64,000 nucleotides of DNA from Pyropia yezoensis (taxonomy: Eukaryota; Rhodophyta; Bangiophyceae; Bangiales; Bangiaceae). Every line of letters starts with the position of its first letter. Position 1 is the first letter of the stretch. Below, in pieces: positions 11,234-22,011 of this stretch. The DNA lies in the NCBI GenBank assembly GCA_009829735.1, contig CM020620.1:10537420-10601419 (forward strand), read 5' to 3'. The position numbers and the translations under genes were made by a program. The notes below the pieces were generated by a model. That model saw nothing but the letters and a program-made list of their open reading frames with translations. It did not search any database and was not told where the DNA came from.

Positions 11234-12329
11234 GCCGCCGCCACCACCACCACCGCCGCCGCGGTCGTCACCGCTGGTGGGCTCCGCGTCGAGGCCGCCA
11301 CGGCCGCCGCGTGCCCCACCGGCGGCGCCACCACCGCCGCCACCGCCGCGGCGGCCGCCGCTTGCGTCACGGGTGCTGCCGCCGCCGCCACCACCGCCCG
11401 CCGGTCTGCGCGCGCCGTGGCCGCCAGGGGGTCGTGGGGCGGCCGCGCCGCCGCCCCCACCGCCACCACCGCCACCGCCACCTCCACCACCACCGCGGCC
11501 GCCACGGCCGGCAGCAGGGGCAGCGGCGGCGGCAGCAGCGGCGGCGCCAACAGCAGACGCGGCCGTTCCACCATTGACCAATGCCGCGGCCCTCCCATCT
11601 CTCCCCACGGCAGCGGCAGCAGCGCCGCCGCCGCGGCCTGGTGTGGCTGCCCTGGCAGCAGCAGCAGCAGCAGCAGCGGCGGCGGCGGCGGCGGCAACAG
11701 CCCCCCCCCCCCCGCTCCCGCCCCTCCCCACCCCCTCTGCGTGGGCGCTCTTCCTCGCCCACAACCTCCCCCGCGAGCGGGCGGCGCGGCCCGACGACCC
11801 GCCGGGCACGGCGGTGCGCAACGTCGCGACGCTGTGGAGCCTCCTCGACGCGCCCCAGCGGGAGCCGTTTTACGCCCACGCCGCCGCCGTTGGGCGGGGG
11901 GAGGTGCCGCCGCCGCCGCCGCCGCTGCCGCCGCTGGGTGGCGCGGGTGGCGCGGGGGGGGCGCCCACAGCCGCGGGGGGGGGCACAGCCGCTGGTGGGA
12001 GTGGGGGTGGGGGTCGGAGTGGTGGGGGGGGTGGGAGTGGCGGTGGTGGCGGCAGCGGTACCGGGCGGGCGGCGCCGTCGAGCCGCCACCGCCGCCCATC
12101 GGGCGGCGGCGGCGGTGGGGGGCGTGGGGGTGGGGGTGGGGGCGGCGGCGGCGGGCGCAAGCGCGGGCGCCCGCCCGCGTCACGGTGGGGCACGGGCGGC
12201 AAGCGGCCGCGGTCTGGCACGACGGCGGCGGCGGCGGCGGCAGCGGGTGGGGGCGCCGGCGGGTCGGCCAGCCCGCCAGCAGCGGCGGCGGGCCACCGGC
12301 GGCGGCTGGTGGTGGTCGACTCGGACTGA
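8452..12329 (+). CDS. Extended-PHD finger chromatin protein with HMG-like segment and AT-hook-like C-terminus (frame breaks at homopolymers)
   Basis: The gene starts MAAVRPPPL and has a low-complexity N-terminus with basic patches (RRTKRRRH, PPKKRR). Near 10200-10550 lies an extended PHD: CGIC, then GPFAKHDGR, VHLECAMWAPEV, LTCGACGDKGATIGCY, CKKVYHFRC, and CPAH at the end. That is the C2HC pre-PHD knuckle plus PHD order known from JADE/BRPF/AF10 and trithorax-type proteins. Poly-Pro/Ala tracts follow. About 11728-11890 has an HMG-box-like stretch (SAWALFLAHN, VATLWSLLD, PFYAHA). Near 12155 a Gly-rich basic tail holds RKRGRPP, like an AT-hook core. The stop is at 12327-12329. Reading this product needs three frame changes, near 9362-9490, 9890-9950 and 10125-10160, each inside long G or C runs. 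I infer sequencing length errors, or less likely tiny introns. The likely role is nuclear histone/DNA binding. The large minus-strand open frame over the same DNA is a shadow. Confidence 0.75.
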
Positions 12330-13377
12330 CCGGCCGGCCGCCCCCGCGCGCGCGCGGGCGTCCCGCCACACCCCATTACCAAACCCCACCTGCCGGGGGA
12401 TGGCCGGCGTTTTCATTTCAGCCACTGCGACGAACCTCCCTTCCCCCTCCCCCCCCACCCCTCCCCTCCCCCCCTCTCCCCACTCCTCCCTCTTGTGCGC
12501 GAGGTCCACCCCGTCGGCCGCCGTCTGGGGGGAGGGCCGATGTGGTGCCGCCCTGTCGGGCGCGCGCGCGCGCGTGACGCCGGTGTGCGTCGTGGGTTGA
12601 CGGGCAGGTGGGTGGGTGGGTGGGTGGGTGGGTGAGCGGCGGTGGGTGTGTGGGTGCCCAGGGTTGGGGGGAGACACCCGCCGTCCCGCGTCTTGGGGCG
12701 GGGTGGTGCGTTCTGCGGTGAGGTCAGTGGTGGGCGGCGGGCGGTGGCGATGGCGAAACTTATTTACCCCACCCGTCTACCCTCGGGGAAGGGCGCTTGT
12801 GCCCGGTACCGGGGGGGGGGGTGGTAGGGCGGCGGCGGCGGCAGAGCGCCGTAACGCCGCTACCTCCCTTGGAACGCAACCCCTTGCGCTCTTCTGCGTC
12901 TCCGTCCGGTTGTCGGCGCGAGGCGTAGGAGGACGGCCATTCACTCGGGCGTTCCGCTGCTTGCAGGGTGGGTGGCCGGTCTGCGCTGCTCCTCACCCCT
13001 TCCCTGCCCCTCCCCCTCGCCAATGGCCAACGTACCAGGTACAACGAGGCAGCAGCCGCTGTGCATGTATGGGAGTGCGCGGGAGGCATTCGACGGGGCA
13101 CCCCCCCCCCACCGGCACCGAGTGCTTCCTGGGTGGAACGTCGTTCCGCGTACAGCTTTGACCTTTCCCGTTGTTCTGTGCTGGTCCAGACACTCCTCGT
13201 GTTTCTCTCGATAAGCCCAGTTGTTTATCCCGTTGCGCCAACCCGCCCACACCGGCCTCCTCCCCCGCGACCAGCGTCTGTACACGGCGGCCCCGCCATC
13301 GGCGGCCCGCCCGAGGCCGTCAAGGCGTCCTCACCTGGGGCGTACCCCGCCCCCGTAAATACGTCAACCCCTCCTCC

Positions 13378-13415
<38 letters not shown>

Positions 13416-13456
13416 AGCATACACATCCCACGCACGCCGTAGTGTGTGGGCTCCAC
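12330..13456. other. Convergent intergenic region with simple repeats
   Basis: It lies between the 3' ends of the ePHD gene and the one-helix protein gene. It holds a GGTG tetranucleotide run at about 12607-12634 and a 37-base C homopolymer at 13379-13415 just after the one-helix protein stop codon. No gene was seen. Confidence 0.6.
13379..13415. repeat. 37-base C homopolymer
   Basis: An uninterrupted run of C (G on the coding strand of the neighbouring gene) lies about 40 bases downstream of the one-helix protein stop codon. Its true length is uncertain because homopolymers of this size are poorly resolved by most platforms. Confidence 0.9.
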
Positions 13457-13828
13457 TCAAAAGAGCCACTCGTTCACCCGCTCCAGCACCCGCACCTGCG
13501 TGTAGATGCTGTGGCCCGACAGGACCTCGGTGGTGAGGCCCAGGAGGAAGCCAAACATGGCGGCGCGGCCGTTGAGCAGCTCCGCCGACGGCACCCACCC
13601 AAACTTGCCACCGTCTGACGCGGCGGTCTTGGCGGCCGACGCCTCGGCGACCTTGCCAAACTTGCGCTTGGGCGGCTCCGCCCCCATCCGCACCGCCGCC
13701 CCCCCGGCGGCGACGCGGCGGCGGGCAACGGCGGCGACGCGCGTGGCGGGGGGGGCGGTCACAAAGTTGGACCGGGCGGCCAGGGGGGCGGGGCGGACGG
13801 CCGTGAGGGTGGGGGCAACAAACGCCAT
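13457..13828 (-). CDS. Plastid-targeted one-helix light-harvesting-like protein (OHP/HLIP type)
   Basis: This gene encodes 123 residues. The N-terminal ~47 residues (MAFVAPTLTAVR, then Ala/Arg-rich and nearly free of acidic residues) look like a chloroplast transit peptide; the Phe right after Met-Ala is the hallmark of red-lineage targeting. The mature part has one hydrophobic helix at about residues 83-104 with ELLNGRAAMFGF. This is the chlorophyll-binding signature of the LHC superfamily, whose Glu and Arg form the inter-helix salt bridge, and with only one helix the protein must dimerise. Such proteins sit in thylakoid membranes and act in photoprotection or in chlorophyll handling during photosystem assembly. 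It is a single exon, compact, and free of the low-complexity inserts common in neighbouring genes. OHP1, OHP2 and HLIP cannot be separated by eye. Confidence 0.88.
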   Translation of the reverse strand: MAFVAPTLTAVRPAPLAARSNFVTAPPATRVAAVARRRVAAGGAAVRMGAEPPKRKFGKVAEASAAKTAASDGGKFGWVPSAELLNGRAAMFGFLLGLTTEVLSGHSIYTQVRVLERVNEWLF

Positions 13829-16563
13829 GACGGCAGGGGGGAGAGGGAGGAGAGGGGGAGGTGCTAAGGCAGGGAGTGGGGTAGTGAGGGGGAACGGGGA
13901 AAGGCAGATGCGAGATGGGAGGTTGGAGGAAGCGTGGGGTTGGCCCTCGGGGGGGTTGATGGGAGATGGGAGAGTGGGAGAGATGTTATGCTGTACCGTT
14001 GAAATGCCGAGTGAGTGTTCTCCTGGCATGCGAGAGCGGGCGTGGGGATGAAGACCAGCACTGGTCTTTAAACAGGTGGAAGCGGTACCGTTGCGGCGCT
14101 CACCCACCTCCCCCTGCCCACCGTCTGGTAGCCGCCCCGCCGCCCGCGCACGAGCGCGGCGGGTCGGGCGGCGGCGGCTCGCCGCCGAGCGACGCCGCCC
14201 CTCCCAGTGCCATTGTCACTCATTCCCGGCGACGGCACCCCCCCTGCCGCCACCCTTGCGCCGACGGGCGGCCGGCACCGCTCGACGCCCACCACATGCA
14301 ACGGACACGGCGTGGATCGGGGCCGTTTTGCACATCCCCGACCCCGCACCCCCAGCAAACGGCACACGAGCAGATCTGGCCGGCGGCCAATGACGCCTGC
14401 CTCTCTCTCCCACCCGCCATGACCATGTCTTTGGCGCCCGCTGCTGGTCGGGCGCAGTCGCCAGATGGACTCAATCGGGTCGGATCTGCGGCGCGGCCGC
14501 GTGGCCACCCACGGGGAAGACTGCTGGTTCTGGTGCCCCTCTCCATTCGTGCCGGTTGAGGCCCAGGGGCCCAGTGGGGGTTTGGCTGCTGTGCTGGTGC
14601 GCACGGCCGGGAGCTGTCTGGCTATGGTGGCGGCGGGCGTCCGGGGTCCGCGCTCTCCCACCGGCCTGGTCGGGGTGTGGTGGGGCGGGGGCCGACGCCG
14701 CGGCGGGCGGGCGGTCGCGCCGCCGCCGCGAAGGCGACGCGCTGCGGAACGATACGGGGGTGGAGGGGGGGGGGGCGGGAGCGGGGGGCTGCCACTCCGT
14801 CGCCCCCCACCCCGTCGACGAGCGTCCAGGCGCGGGAGCTGAGCCGTCCCGGCGGGACGCCCCCCTCCCGTCCTGTGGCAGGGGTATCTATCCCACGGCG
14901 GCACACCCGCCACCGGGATGGGTGGCCACCGCCAACAGCAGCGGCGGGGGTCGGCCGCGCCCGCGGCCGCTGTTGGCCGTGCCGACGCGCGCGGGCGAGC
15001 CCGACGCCCCGGCTGGCAAGTCTCTGCCTGTTGACTTGGCGTGTCGTCCCGCGGCCACAGGCAGTGGACGCGCCATCCCCTCCCCCACCGCTGACTCTGC
15101 CGCCGTCGCCACCGCCACCGCCACTGCCGCTGCCGTCCGCCATGGCTTGAAGGGCGGGGGGGCGGGGTGGGGGGGTGGGATGGACAGAAGGGCGGGGGAC
15201 TTTGACCGGCCCCCGCCGCCTTATGTGCACTTGCCGCTGAGCACTCTCTCTCTCCGTGTGCCGCGACCCCCTCCTCCCTCTGTCTGTCATCCACCTTTGT
15301 CGGCCGCGTTGGAGCTGCGGGGGGGGCGGGCTGGGGGGGTGTCTCCTGGGGACGGCTGGGGCAGCGGGCGTCTGGTGGTCGGTCGACGGCCTAGTGGGGA
15401 GGCTGGAGGGGGGAGGGGGGTTTGGGCGACGCCGACGGGCAGGCCGCACGCGGCTCTGCTGGCTGCTAGCTGTCGGTTGGCCGCCGCGCGGCGGCAGCAG
15501 GGATGGATGGTACTCGCCAGTGGCCGCCCTGCTTGGGGTAGTCGTTTCCCCTCGGTCCCGTCTGACTCCCACCAACGCCGCGTGGGAGCGCCGGGCGGCG
15601 GCCACCCTGGCGCGTTTTGTGCCCCTCCGCCGCGATAGGCGGGCCATCGGTGGCCGTTGCGCGGGTCCACCTCCCCTGCCATGCGGGTGGTGTGTTTTGG
15701 CGGCGTTTGCTTTTTGCAACGGCGGCGGGCGGCGGCGGCGGTGGCGGTGACAGTGGTGGCATTGGCTGACCTGTCGTCACGCCATCCGTGGCGGTCGCGG
15801 CTTCATGTCAACACGCAGCTGTCGCTGGGTGGAGTGGGCGGGAGGCAGGGGTGTGGGGGGGCGGGGGGCCGGGGCTCATCATAGGAGGGGGGGCCGAGGA
15901 GGGATCGCCTGCCCGCGCCGCAGCCTCCGCCACCTCGGTTGACCGGCCGGGTGCGCCCGAGAACGGGCCACCAACATGCCGAGTGACTGGATCCAGGGGT
16001 AGGGGCTCCCCAGTGCGACGCTGTGCTGAGACTGGAGGGGAGTGCGGCGGCAGCCGCCGCCGTGGCGGCAGATGTGGTGTAGATAGCAATGTATGTAGAG
16101 GGCGCGAGGGGGGGGGGGGTGCAGGCAGAGAGGCACGCCCACGGCCGGGGTGTACCGGGGGGTTCGCTGGAAAGAGGCAAGGGGCGCACCCTCATGCAGG
16201 AAGTCACATCTCAAACTACCAAGTCAGAATACGGCCACATTCCTGTCAAGAACTTCACCTAGGTAGTCGTACATTAGTCTGCTCGACTGGATGCGAGATG
16301 CATATCTCGGGGCCCATTTCATAGGACTTGAACAAGAAATGTCCATGATGATGACGGAGCGTCGAACGCCCGTCGAGAATTGAGGCTTGACGGGAAAATA
16401 GGGAGCGTGCCGCCATCCGTTGCGACAGCTCCCCCTCTTCACTTCCGCGGCGCGTGGGCCCGCGCCCAGACGTGCGCTTCGAGGGCTCCCCCCTCCACCG
16501 TCGGACGTCCCCTCTCCCGCATTTGCCACATCGCCAGTGTCCGACACGACGGGACAGTACGGG
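13829..16563. other. Long divergent intergenic region, no gene supported
   Basis: It lies between the one-helix protein (minus) and the DUF4211 gene (plus). Several open frames longer than 300 codons overlap each other on opposite strands and have Pro/Arg/Gly/Ala-only composition, as expected by chance at this GC content. The region from about 16210 to 16400 has visibly lower GC and directly precedes the DUF4211 gene, so it is the best promoter candidate. Confidence 0.5.
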
Positions 16564-17140
16564 ATGACCATGACGCCGGCCATCCCCCCCCCCCCTCCCA
16601 CCGACACGCCGCCCACCCCCAACAACGGGGACTCGGACGACGACGATGACCCCCCCCCGCTGCCACCCGCCGTCGACGCGGCGGTCGGCCGCGTCGTGGC
16701 GCTGCGCGGCGGCGCGCGCGTGCGCGCGCGCGCCGCCGCCGCGCTGCGTGCCGCGGGCGCGCTGCGCGCCGCAGCGCGCCGCGAGGCGGGCACCGCGGCG
16801 CGGGGGCGCCGTGGCCGCCACCGCCACAGCGGTTCGGCCGGCGCGGCCGCCTCCACCGACGCCGATGCAAACGCTGATGCAGACGCTGTCGCCGCCGACC
16901 GCCGCCGCCGCCGCCGCCGCCGCCGCCAGCGGTTGGCGTCGATGGCGGCGGCGGCATCGCCGACGGTGGCGGCTGGCGGCTCGGGTGATGGTGGAGCTGA
17001 TGGCGGCAGCGGCGCTAGTCGCCCCGCCGTGGCGTCGCCCACGGGGGCGGTGGCGGCGGGTGGCAAGGCAGTCGAGACGGCGGCGGCGGGCCGGCACGCG
17101 GCGGCTGTGGCAGCTGCCGAGGCAGTACCGGCTGTTGCGT

Positions 17141-17177
<37 letters not shown>

Positions 17178-19866
17178 AGCGGCAGCGGTGGCCGCCTCTC
17201 CCTCACAGCCTCGTGGGAAGAGGGGGAGGACAGGGGCGGGGGGCGGCGCTGCTGCGTCATCTGGGGAGCCCCGCGCTACCGCTGTGCCTTGGCGCCGGGC
17301 CGCGGTGTTGGGGGATGGCCGGATGGCCGGTGCGGTACGTAGGTGGGGCGGGCGGGGGGTGGGGAGTGGAGGGGAGAGCGAGGGGAGGGGGGGGAGGTGC
17401 CTGTCTACGGCCGCACCTCCGCCGCGCTATCGCCGCCGCGCCTGTGCGCCGGCGGTGCTGGCTGCTGCTGTCAGTGTGCGGTTGGCGCGTGGCGATGGCG
17501 GGCGGCTTTGAATGGCGTGCTGACCGAGTGCGGTCCGGTTCATTGGGCTTCTCTTGGAGACAGCCGCCCCCCTGTGTGCTTGCGGACGCGTTGTACATGG
17601 GCGGTGACCCTGTTTGCTGGCACCTCCGCCTCCCCCCCCTCCCGCTTCCCTCCCTCTCCCACTCTCCCTCTCGTCGTTCCCCGCGGCGGGTCCGTTTGGT
17701 TTGGCTCCCTCTCAGCCGGCAGCAGTGGCTCCTTCCTTGGTCCTTCCACCGCTTACCCCCCTTTCCCTGCCCGACGGGCCCCTTTTGCCCGACCCCGACG
17801 ACACGCCAGACCTCCCCCTCCTCGCTCCCGGCGTCGGCGTCGGCAGCGTCAGCGGCGGGCCCCGCAAGCGCCGCCGCCCGCCGCGCCCCCTTGCGCGCCC
17901 CGACCACGACAGCGTGTCTGACGGCGCCAGTCCGTCGCCCGTCCGCCGACGCTCCCGCCACCGCCGCCAGCTGGGCGACTCGTCCGCAGCGCCCTCCGCC
18001 GTTGCCTCGTCACCGGCGCGAGTCGCTACGCAAGTCAGTCAGCGGGGCGGCGGCGGCGGTGGTCGCCGTCAGGCAGCCAGCCGGTTTGTCATGGACGGTG
18101 GCCGCCGGTCTGAAGAGGACGACGCCGACGCGCTGGCTCGTGGGGATCCCGAGGACCCCGGCACTCTACCGTCTACGTTTATTGTGTCGGATGGGGAGGA
18201 AGAAGAAGAGGAGGAGGAGGAGGAGGAGGGGGAGGAGGAGGAGGAGGTGGTGGTGGAGTTGGAGGAAGAGGACGAGGACGAGACCCGTCCGTCGCGCCGT
18301 GCCGCCACGGCGAAAGCGTCCCACCGCCAACGGCGAGGGCGACGCCTGCGTGGTGACCGTGGCGGCAGCGGCGGCCGTGGCCACGCATCGGCTGGCCCAG
18401 CGGCAGAGGTGGCTGCGGCGGCGTCGGCGAGCGACTACGACTCGGACAGCAGCGGCATTGTGCTGGACGGGCCGATCCTCGTGGGCGACGATGACGACGT
18501 AGCGGCGGGCGCGGGCGACGGCCCCCACTTTTCCACCCAGCCCCTGATGTTCGGGGGTGCGACGGCGCAGCCGGCGCTCCCCCCCGTCCATGACGAGCAC
18601 GTGTGGAAGCTGCTCGTCGAGGCACTGTCCATGGGCGCCCTCGAGCCCGCGTGGACGCGACACCGGTACATGGCGCAGCGAGCGCACGTGGCAGGCGCCC
18701 TGGCAAACGTGGACGACCGGATCCACTCGAGTCTCGCCGCCCTCCGCGCCGCGTCGTGGACGCCGGCCATTGCCAACGCGCTGCGCACCCGCCCGCGAGC
18801 GGCCATCACTTTGCCGCCGTCCGTCGTGGGCTACGTCGCGTGCGACTTGTGCCGCAAGTGGAACCACGCGCGGTGTGTGGTGCGCCTGTCGGGCCGCCAC
18901 TACGAGTCCTCTACGTACTGGCCGACGCCGATTGTGTACGAGGTGGGGGGGGTAGTTCCGTCTGGGGGGGGGATGGGCGCCGTAGGAGGGGGAGGGGGGG
19001 GGGAGGCAGTCGCCGTGACGCTCGGGCCGGACGAGGCGCGTCGGGCGTCCAAGTTTAACGCTACCGACTCGGTCAGCGACAGCGACGGGGAGGGAATGCG
19101 ACCTGCGCGGGAGCCGCGGCGGCGGCAGCGGCAGCGGCAGCGGCAGCGGCAGCGCCTGCGGCGGCGGCGGCAATGGCAGCGGCAGCAACGACGGGGGACG
19201 GGGTCCCTCTCCGACAGCGGCTCGGATGGCGCCGCCCCCGCGACTGGGTCGTCATCGGAGAGATCCGCCGCGGGCAGCAGCAGCCGCAGCAGCCGCAGCA
19301 GCCGCAGCAGCCGCAGCAGCCGCAGCAGCTGCGGCAGCAGCGGCTCCCCGTCTGGCTCCACCACCCCCACCTCTGCGTCGAGCACCGAAGACGACCAGGA
19401 GGCGTTCGTCGCCGCCCACCCCGCCCTCGCTCGCAACCTGGCGGCGTGGTCGTCGGCCCGCCGCGCGGCGGGCACCCGCCACACCACCACCCTCTGGGCG
19501 GGCCACTCGTGTGGCCACCGCGCAGCCATCTACCACCGGCTCGCCCACTACTACCGCTACGCCGCGGGGGTGGTGCGGCGGCGGGTGGCGGCGCTGCTGG
19601 GGCGTGGCTCCATCCGCGTGGCCCTCCCGCCGTCCATCGAGGACCGGGACCGGGTGGTCCATGCGGTGACGACTCGGCTGGTCCGCAACGCCCGGCTGCT
19701 CGACACGCTGCGCTCCTACCTGGATGACGTGTTGGAGGAGGCGCGCGTCTACCGCCAGGCGCGGCGAATCGACTTTTTCGCCAACCCCTCCCCGCGCCTG
19801 CGGCTGCTGCGGTTGCACGTGGCCGCGACGGGGGAGGTGGGCGAGTCGGATACCGTCAGTGAATGA
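16564..19866 (+). CDS. DUF4211 (CCDC82-like) nuclear protein, two exons
   Basis: Exon 1 (16564-17334, 257 codons) and exon 2 (17716-19866) join in phase 0 and give about 973 residues. Exon 1 is Ala/Arg-rich and basic. Exon 2 has a basic GPRKRRRPP patch, an acidic run (about 18195-18290, mostly Glu/Asp) and then the conserved part from about residue 550. There HVWKLLVEALSMGALEP, IHSSLAALRAASWTPAI, YVACDLCRKWNHARCVVRLSGRHYES (split by Cys-x2-Cys) and GHSCGHRAAIYHRLAHYYRY fit the DUF4211 pattern. That family ends many animal CCDC82 and fungal nuclear proteins of unknown function. A Ser/Arg repeat encoded by a 9-bp GCAGCAGCC array (about 19274-19345) interrupts the domain. The start is uncertain: the same frame opens at 16420. 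The Cys/His spacing suggests a zinc site (inference). Confidence 0.75.
17335..17715 (+). other. Intron of the DUF4211 gene
   Basis: This 381-base intron has donor GCG|GTACGT and acceptor CCCTCTCAG|CCG, with a pyrimidine-rich stretch before the acceptor. Exon 1 length from 16564 is a multiple of three and exon 2 from 17716 to the stop is too, so the splice keeps the frame. No cDNA evidence is available here. Confidence 0.65.
19274..19345 (+). repeat. In-frame 9-bp (GCAGCAGCC)n array
   Basis: Tandem units encode a Ser-Ser-Arg repeat inside the DUF4211 protein. It is a coding microsatellite and not a CRISPR array (no spacers). Confidence 0.85.
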
Positions 19867-20954
19867 GGGGAGGGGGCGAAGGGCGTGGGTGGGTGGGGAG
19901 GGAGGGAGGGGTGAGGGAGCAAGGGATGGGGAAGGAAGACGGGGCTCACGTGCACCGGTTTCGTTTCAGCTGTTCCCCTGTACTCAATAGTGTCTTCCGT
20001 CTGCCGACACGTCAAGCTCCTCGTAGGGTTGGGTGTGAGGAACCGAAACACCCGTGGTGACCACCACGGTGGCCTGGTGTTGGGTCAGGACACTCAGTGA
20101 ACGGTCTACCTTGCCTCTCCCCCGTGGCTACAAACGTAGTCCACGGGGGTTGTCCTACTTGTCCTGGGCACCGCTCGGACCTCAGTCCCCTGCGCCCCCC
20201 AGCGTGCATCCCCGCACAGGCGTCCCTCTCCCGCGGCCTCCCCTGAGTGCTACGATCTCTCCCGTTGTCATCTCGGCTGAGCACTCGGTGGGAGCCGACT
20301 CGGCTACTAGCCGAGTCGGCGCAGTGCCCCTTAAACCGGCGTCTCGGAAATCGTGCGAAATCGATGTTTTGGCGTTGCGCGGATCGTTGTGACCGACCCC
20401 TCCCACAGCATCATTCCTCCCCGTTTTTCCCCCTTTTTTTCTACACAAGCTTGTGTACCGCGGCGGGGTCACCGTTGCGAGCCTCCGTCAGCGGGGGTAA
20501 AGCGCAACGGCCTGTGCTCCGCGATGGTACCTCTGCCACAAGTAGCGGTGACCCCGAAGATTATGCACAAGCGCTTCCACATGGCGAGAGGCCAGCGGCG
20601 CGCAAGAGTTTGCTGGAATGTCTGCTCAGATCAGCATGCATTGCGGAGGGCAGTGTGCTTCAGGCGCATCTTGCCTCCCCGCGGGGGCGACTGGGCTCAC
20701 TTATTGGGTTCTGAGCAGTTCTCTGCCAGCTCATCGGATGCCTTCGGGGGTTCAGGTACGCAACGCAACAATTACCATCCTACCAAACAGGCTGCCCAAC
20801 AAGAGATGCGGCGCGCTTTGAGGCACTTCCACAAAATCACATCCTGTCACGCAATGTCACATCCGTCGGAACGGCAAGATCTTGGATTGCCGGTCGTTTG
20901 GGTGCCAATCAATCACTGCGTTGCACGACAGGATGACACCTCGTATTTCTCGCC
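19867..20954. other. Intergenic region with one strong hairpin
   Basis: It separates the DUF4211 stop codon from the convergent truncated gene. No gene was seen. The notable item is the long inverted repeat at 20294-20320. Confidence 0.5.
20294..20320. repeat. Perfect 11-bp inverted repeat with 5-base loop
   Basis: GCCGACTCGGC, loop TACTA, then GCCGAGTCGGC. An outer GCACT (20281-20285) pairs with AGTGC (20323-20327), giving a nested hairpin. It lies between two convergent genes, so a transcript-end or processing role is possible but unproven. Confidence 0.85.
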
Positions 20955-21423
20955 CTACTCGGTCGCTACGGAGCTGCTACTCCCCCCCCCGTCCTCACTA
21001 TCGCTGTCACTCCCCACAGCCGCGGGCCCAGGGCACACCTTGATGTGCTCCGCCATTGCCGCACCCGCCGGCAGAGTCTTGGCGCAGGGGGGGCACACCC
21101 AGAACGCGTCACATGGGCACCCCGTCCACGTCTTGCCCCCGCGGTGCACCTTGTCGGCGCACACGCGACAGCGATGGTTCTCCCGAGTCGCCACCTTCTC
21201 CGCTTCCTTGGCCTCCCTGTCCGCCTTCTTCTTGGCGCGTTCGTCGCGGCGGGCCTCCCTTTCCTGCTGCGTCTTGGCCTCCTCTGCCTCCGCCTTGCGC
21301 TGGCTCTCAATGAGGTAGAAGGGCGAGTCGACCACGCCTTTCTGGACCACTGCCTTGCCACTGACCGTCCCCCGCACGCTGCTGTCCACCCTGGTTTGGG
21401 CATCTTGGATGACGAGGGCCGCT
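20955..21423 (-). pseudogene. 3' end of a gene interrupted by retrotransposon E1 (zinc-binding C-terminus)
   Basis: The frame enters from the E1 LTR at 21424 and ends at 20955, so only the last ~155 codons remain here. It has a highly charged Glu/Lys/Arg helical stretch (probable coiled coil). Then come CRVCADKVHRGGKTW, CPCDAFWVCPPC and HIKVC, a Cys/His set that looks zinc-binding, and an acidic Ser-rich tail (GSDSDSEDGGGSSSS). I do not recognise the family for certain. A charged helix followed by CxxC...W..C..C...C..C resembles the C-termini of some pogo/Tigger-type transposases in algae, so this could itself be transposon remains. The 5' part should lie beyond the right edge of the window if E1 inserted cleanly. 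Confidence 0.6.
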
Positions 21424-21787
21424 TGTAGCAATATGGTCGGCCGTATTGTGACCCTAATATTAGGGGGGCTACTTCTGATCCTTGGCTTTCAATTTGAGAG
21501 TCCGTACTGGTCACGGTATCTATAAGTTACGTATGACCAGAGGGACTTGCATCTTGGGGTGGAGGGTAGTTAGTAGTGTCTCCGAGGGTTTATAACGAGG
21601 GGGCCGGCGGCGAATCCACCGCCGGCCAAGGCAGAACAACAAACCCCTCCCATTTGGGCTCCCATCTTGGTCCCGTGGCTTGCGCTCCAAGGACAGCAAC
21701 CTTGGCCTCCCGGTGACGTTGGTGCCGATCCCCCGTGGTGAGTGTTCCCTGAGAGTGGACGTGTAACGGATACCCTATTGTGCTACA
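21424..21787 (+). repeat. E1 5' LTR
   Basis: This 364-bp LTR starts TGTAGCAATA and ends TATTGTGCTACA, so it has 7-bp terminal inverted repeats, TGTAGCA/TGCTACA. It aligns along its length with the reverse complement of the E3 LTR, with roughly twenty visible differences. It contains a TATA-like GGGTTTATAACG about 170 bases in. Confidence 0.92.
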
Positions 21788-21788
21788 T

Positions 21789-21806
21789 TGGTGGAGCAGC
21801 AGGGGA
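21789..21806 (+). promoter_or_regulatory. E1 primer-binding site
   Basis: TGGTGGAGCAGCAGGGGA lies one base after the LTR. TGG pairs with the tRNA CCA end. The implied tRNA begins 5'-GGAGCAG and has C at position 61 as expected, so 18 bases of a real tRNA 3' end fit. The same 18-mer occurs in E2, E3 and E4. Confidence 0.85.
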
Positions 21807-22011
21807 CGGGTCTCCGTCACCCTTGTGGTGACGCCGTCTTCGGCCCTGGCACACAAATAGGGATCCAGTCCTTTTCTTGTACTCGTGGTGCGGCGATCTG
21901 TTGATTGTTTTGAGTGGTTGCGTTTGACTGCGATCTACGGTTACTCTCCCCCAACTACCCCCTCGCTCTCTTATTCGTGGTGACTGTTACGTCGGTTGAC
22001 TGATTGTGACT

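Noticed and set aside
14068..15638. Long overlapping frames on both strands upstream of the DUF4211 gene
   Set aside because: Both strands are open at once because of GC above 70%; residues are low-complexity and no domain is recognisable.
18195..18290. Purine-rich tract as a polypurine tract or regulatory element
   Set aside because: It codes an acidic Glu/Asp run in the DUF4211 protein in frame and is not next to any LTR.
19274..19345. CRISPR-like tandem repeat
   Set aside because: Contiguous 9-bp coding microsatellite without spacers.
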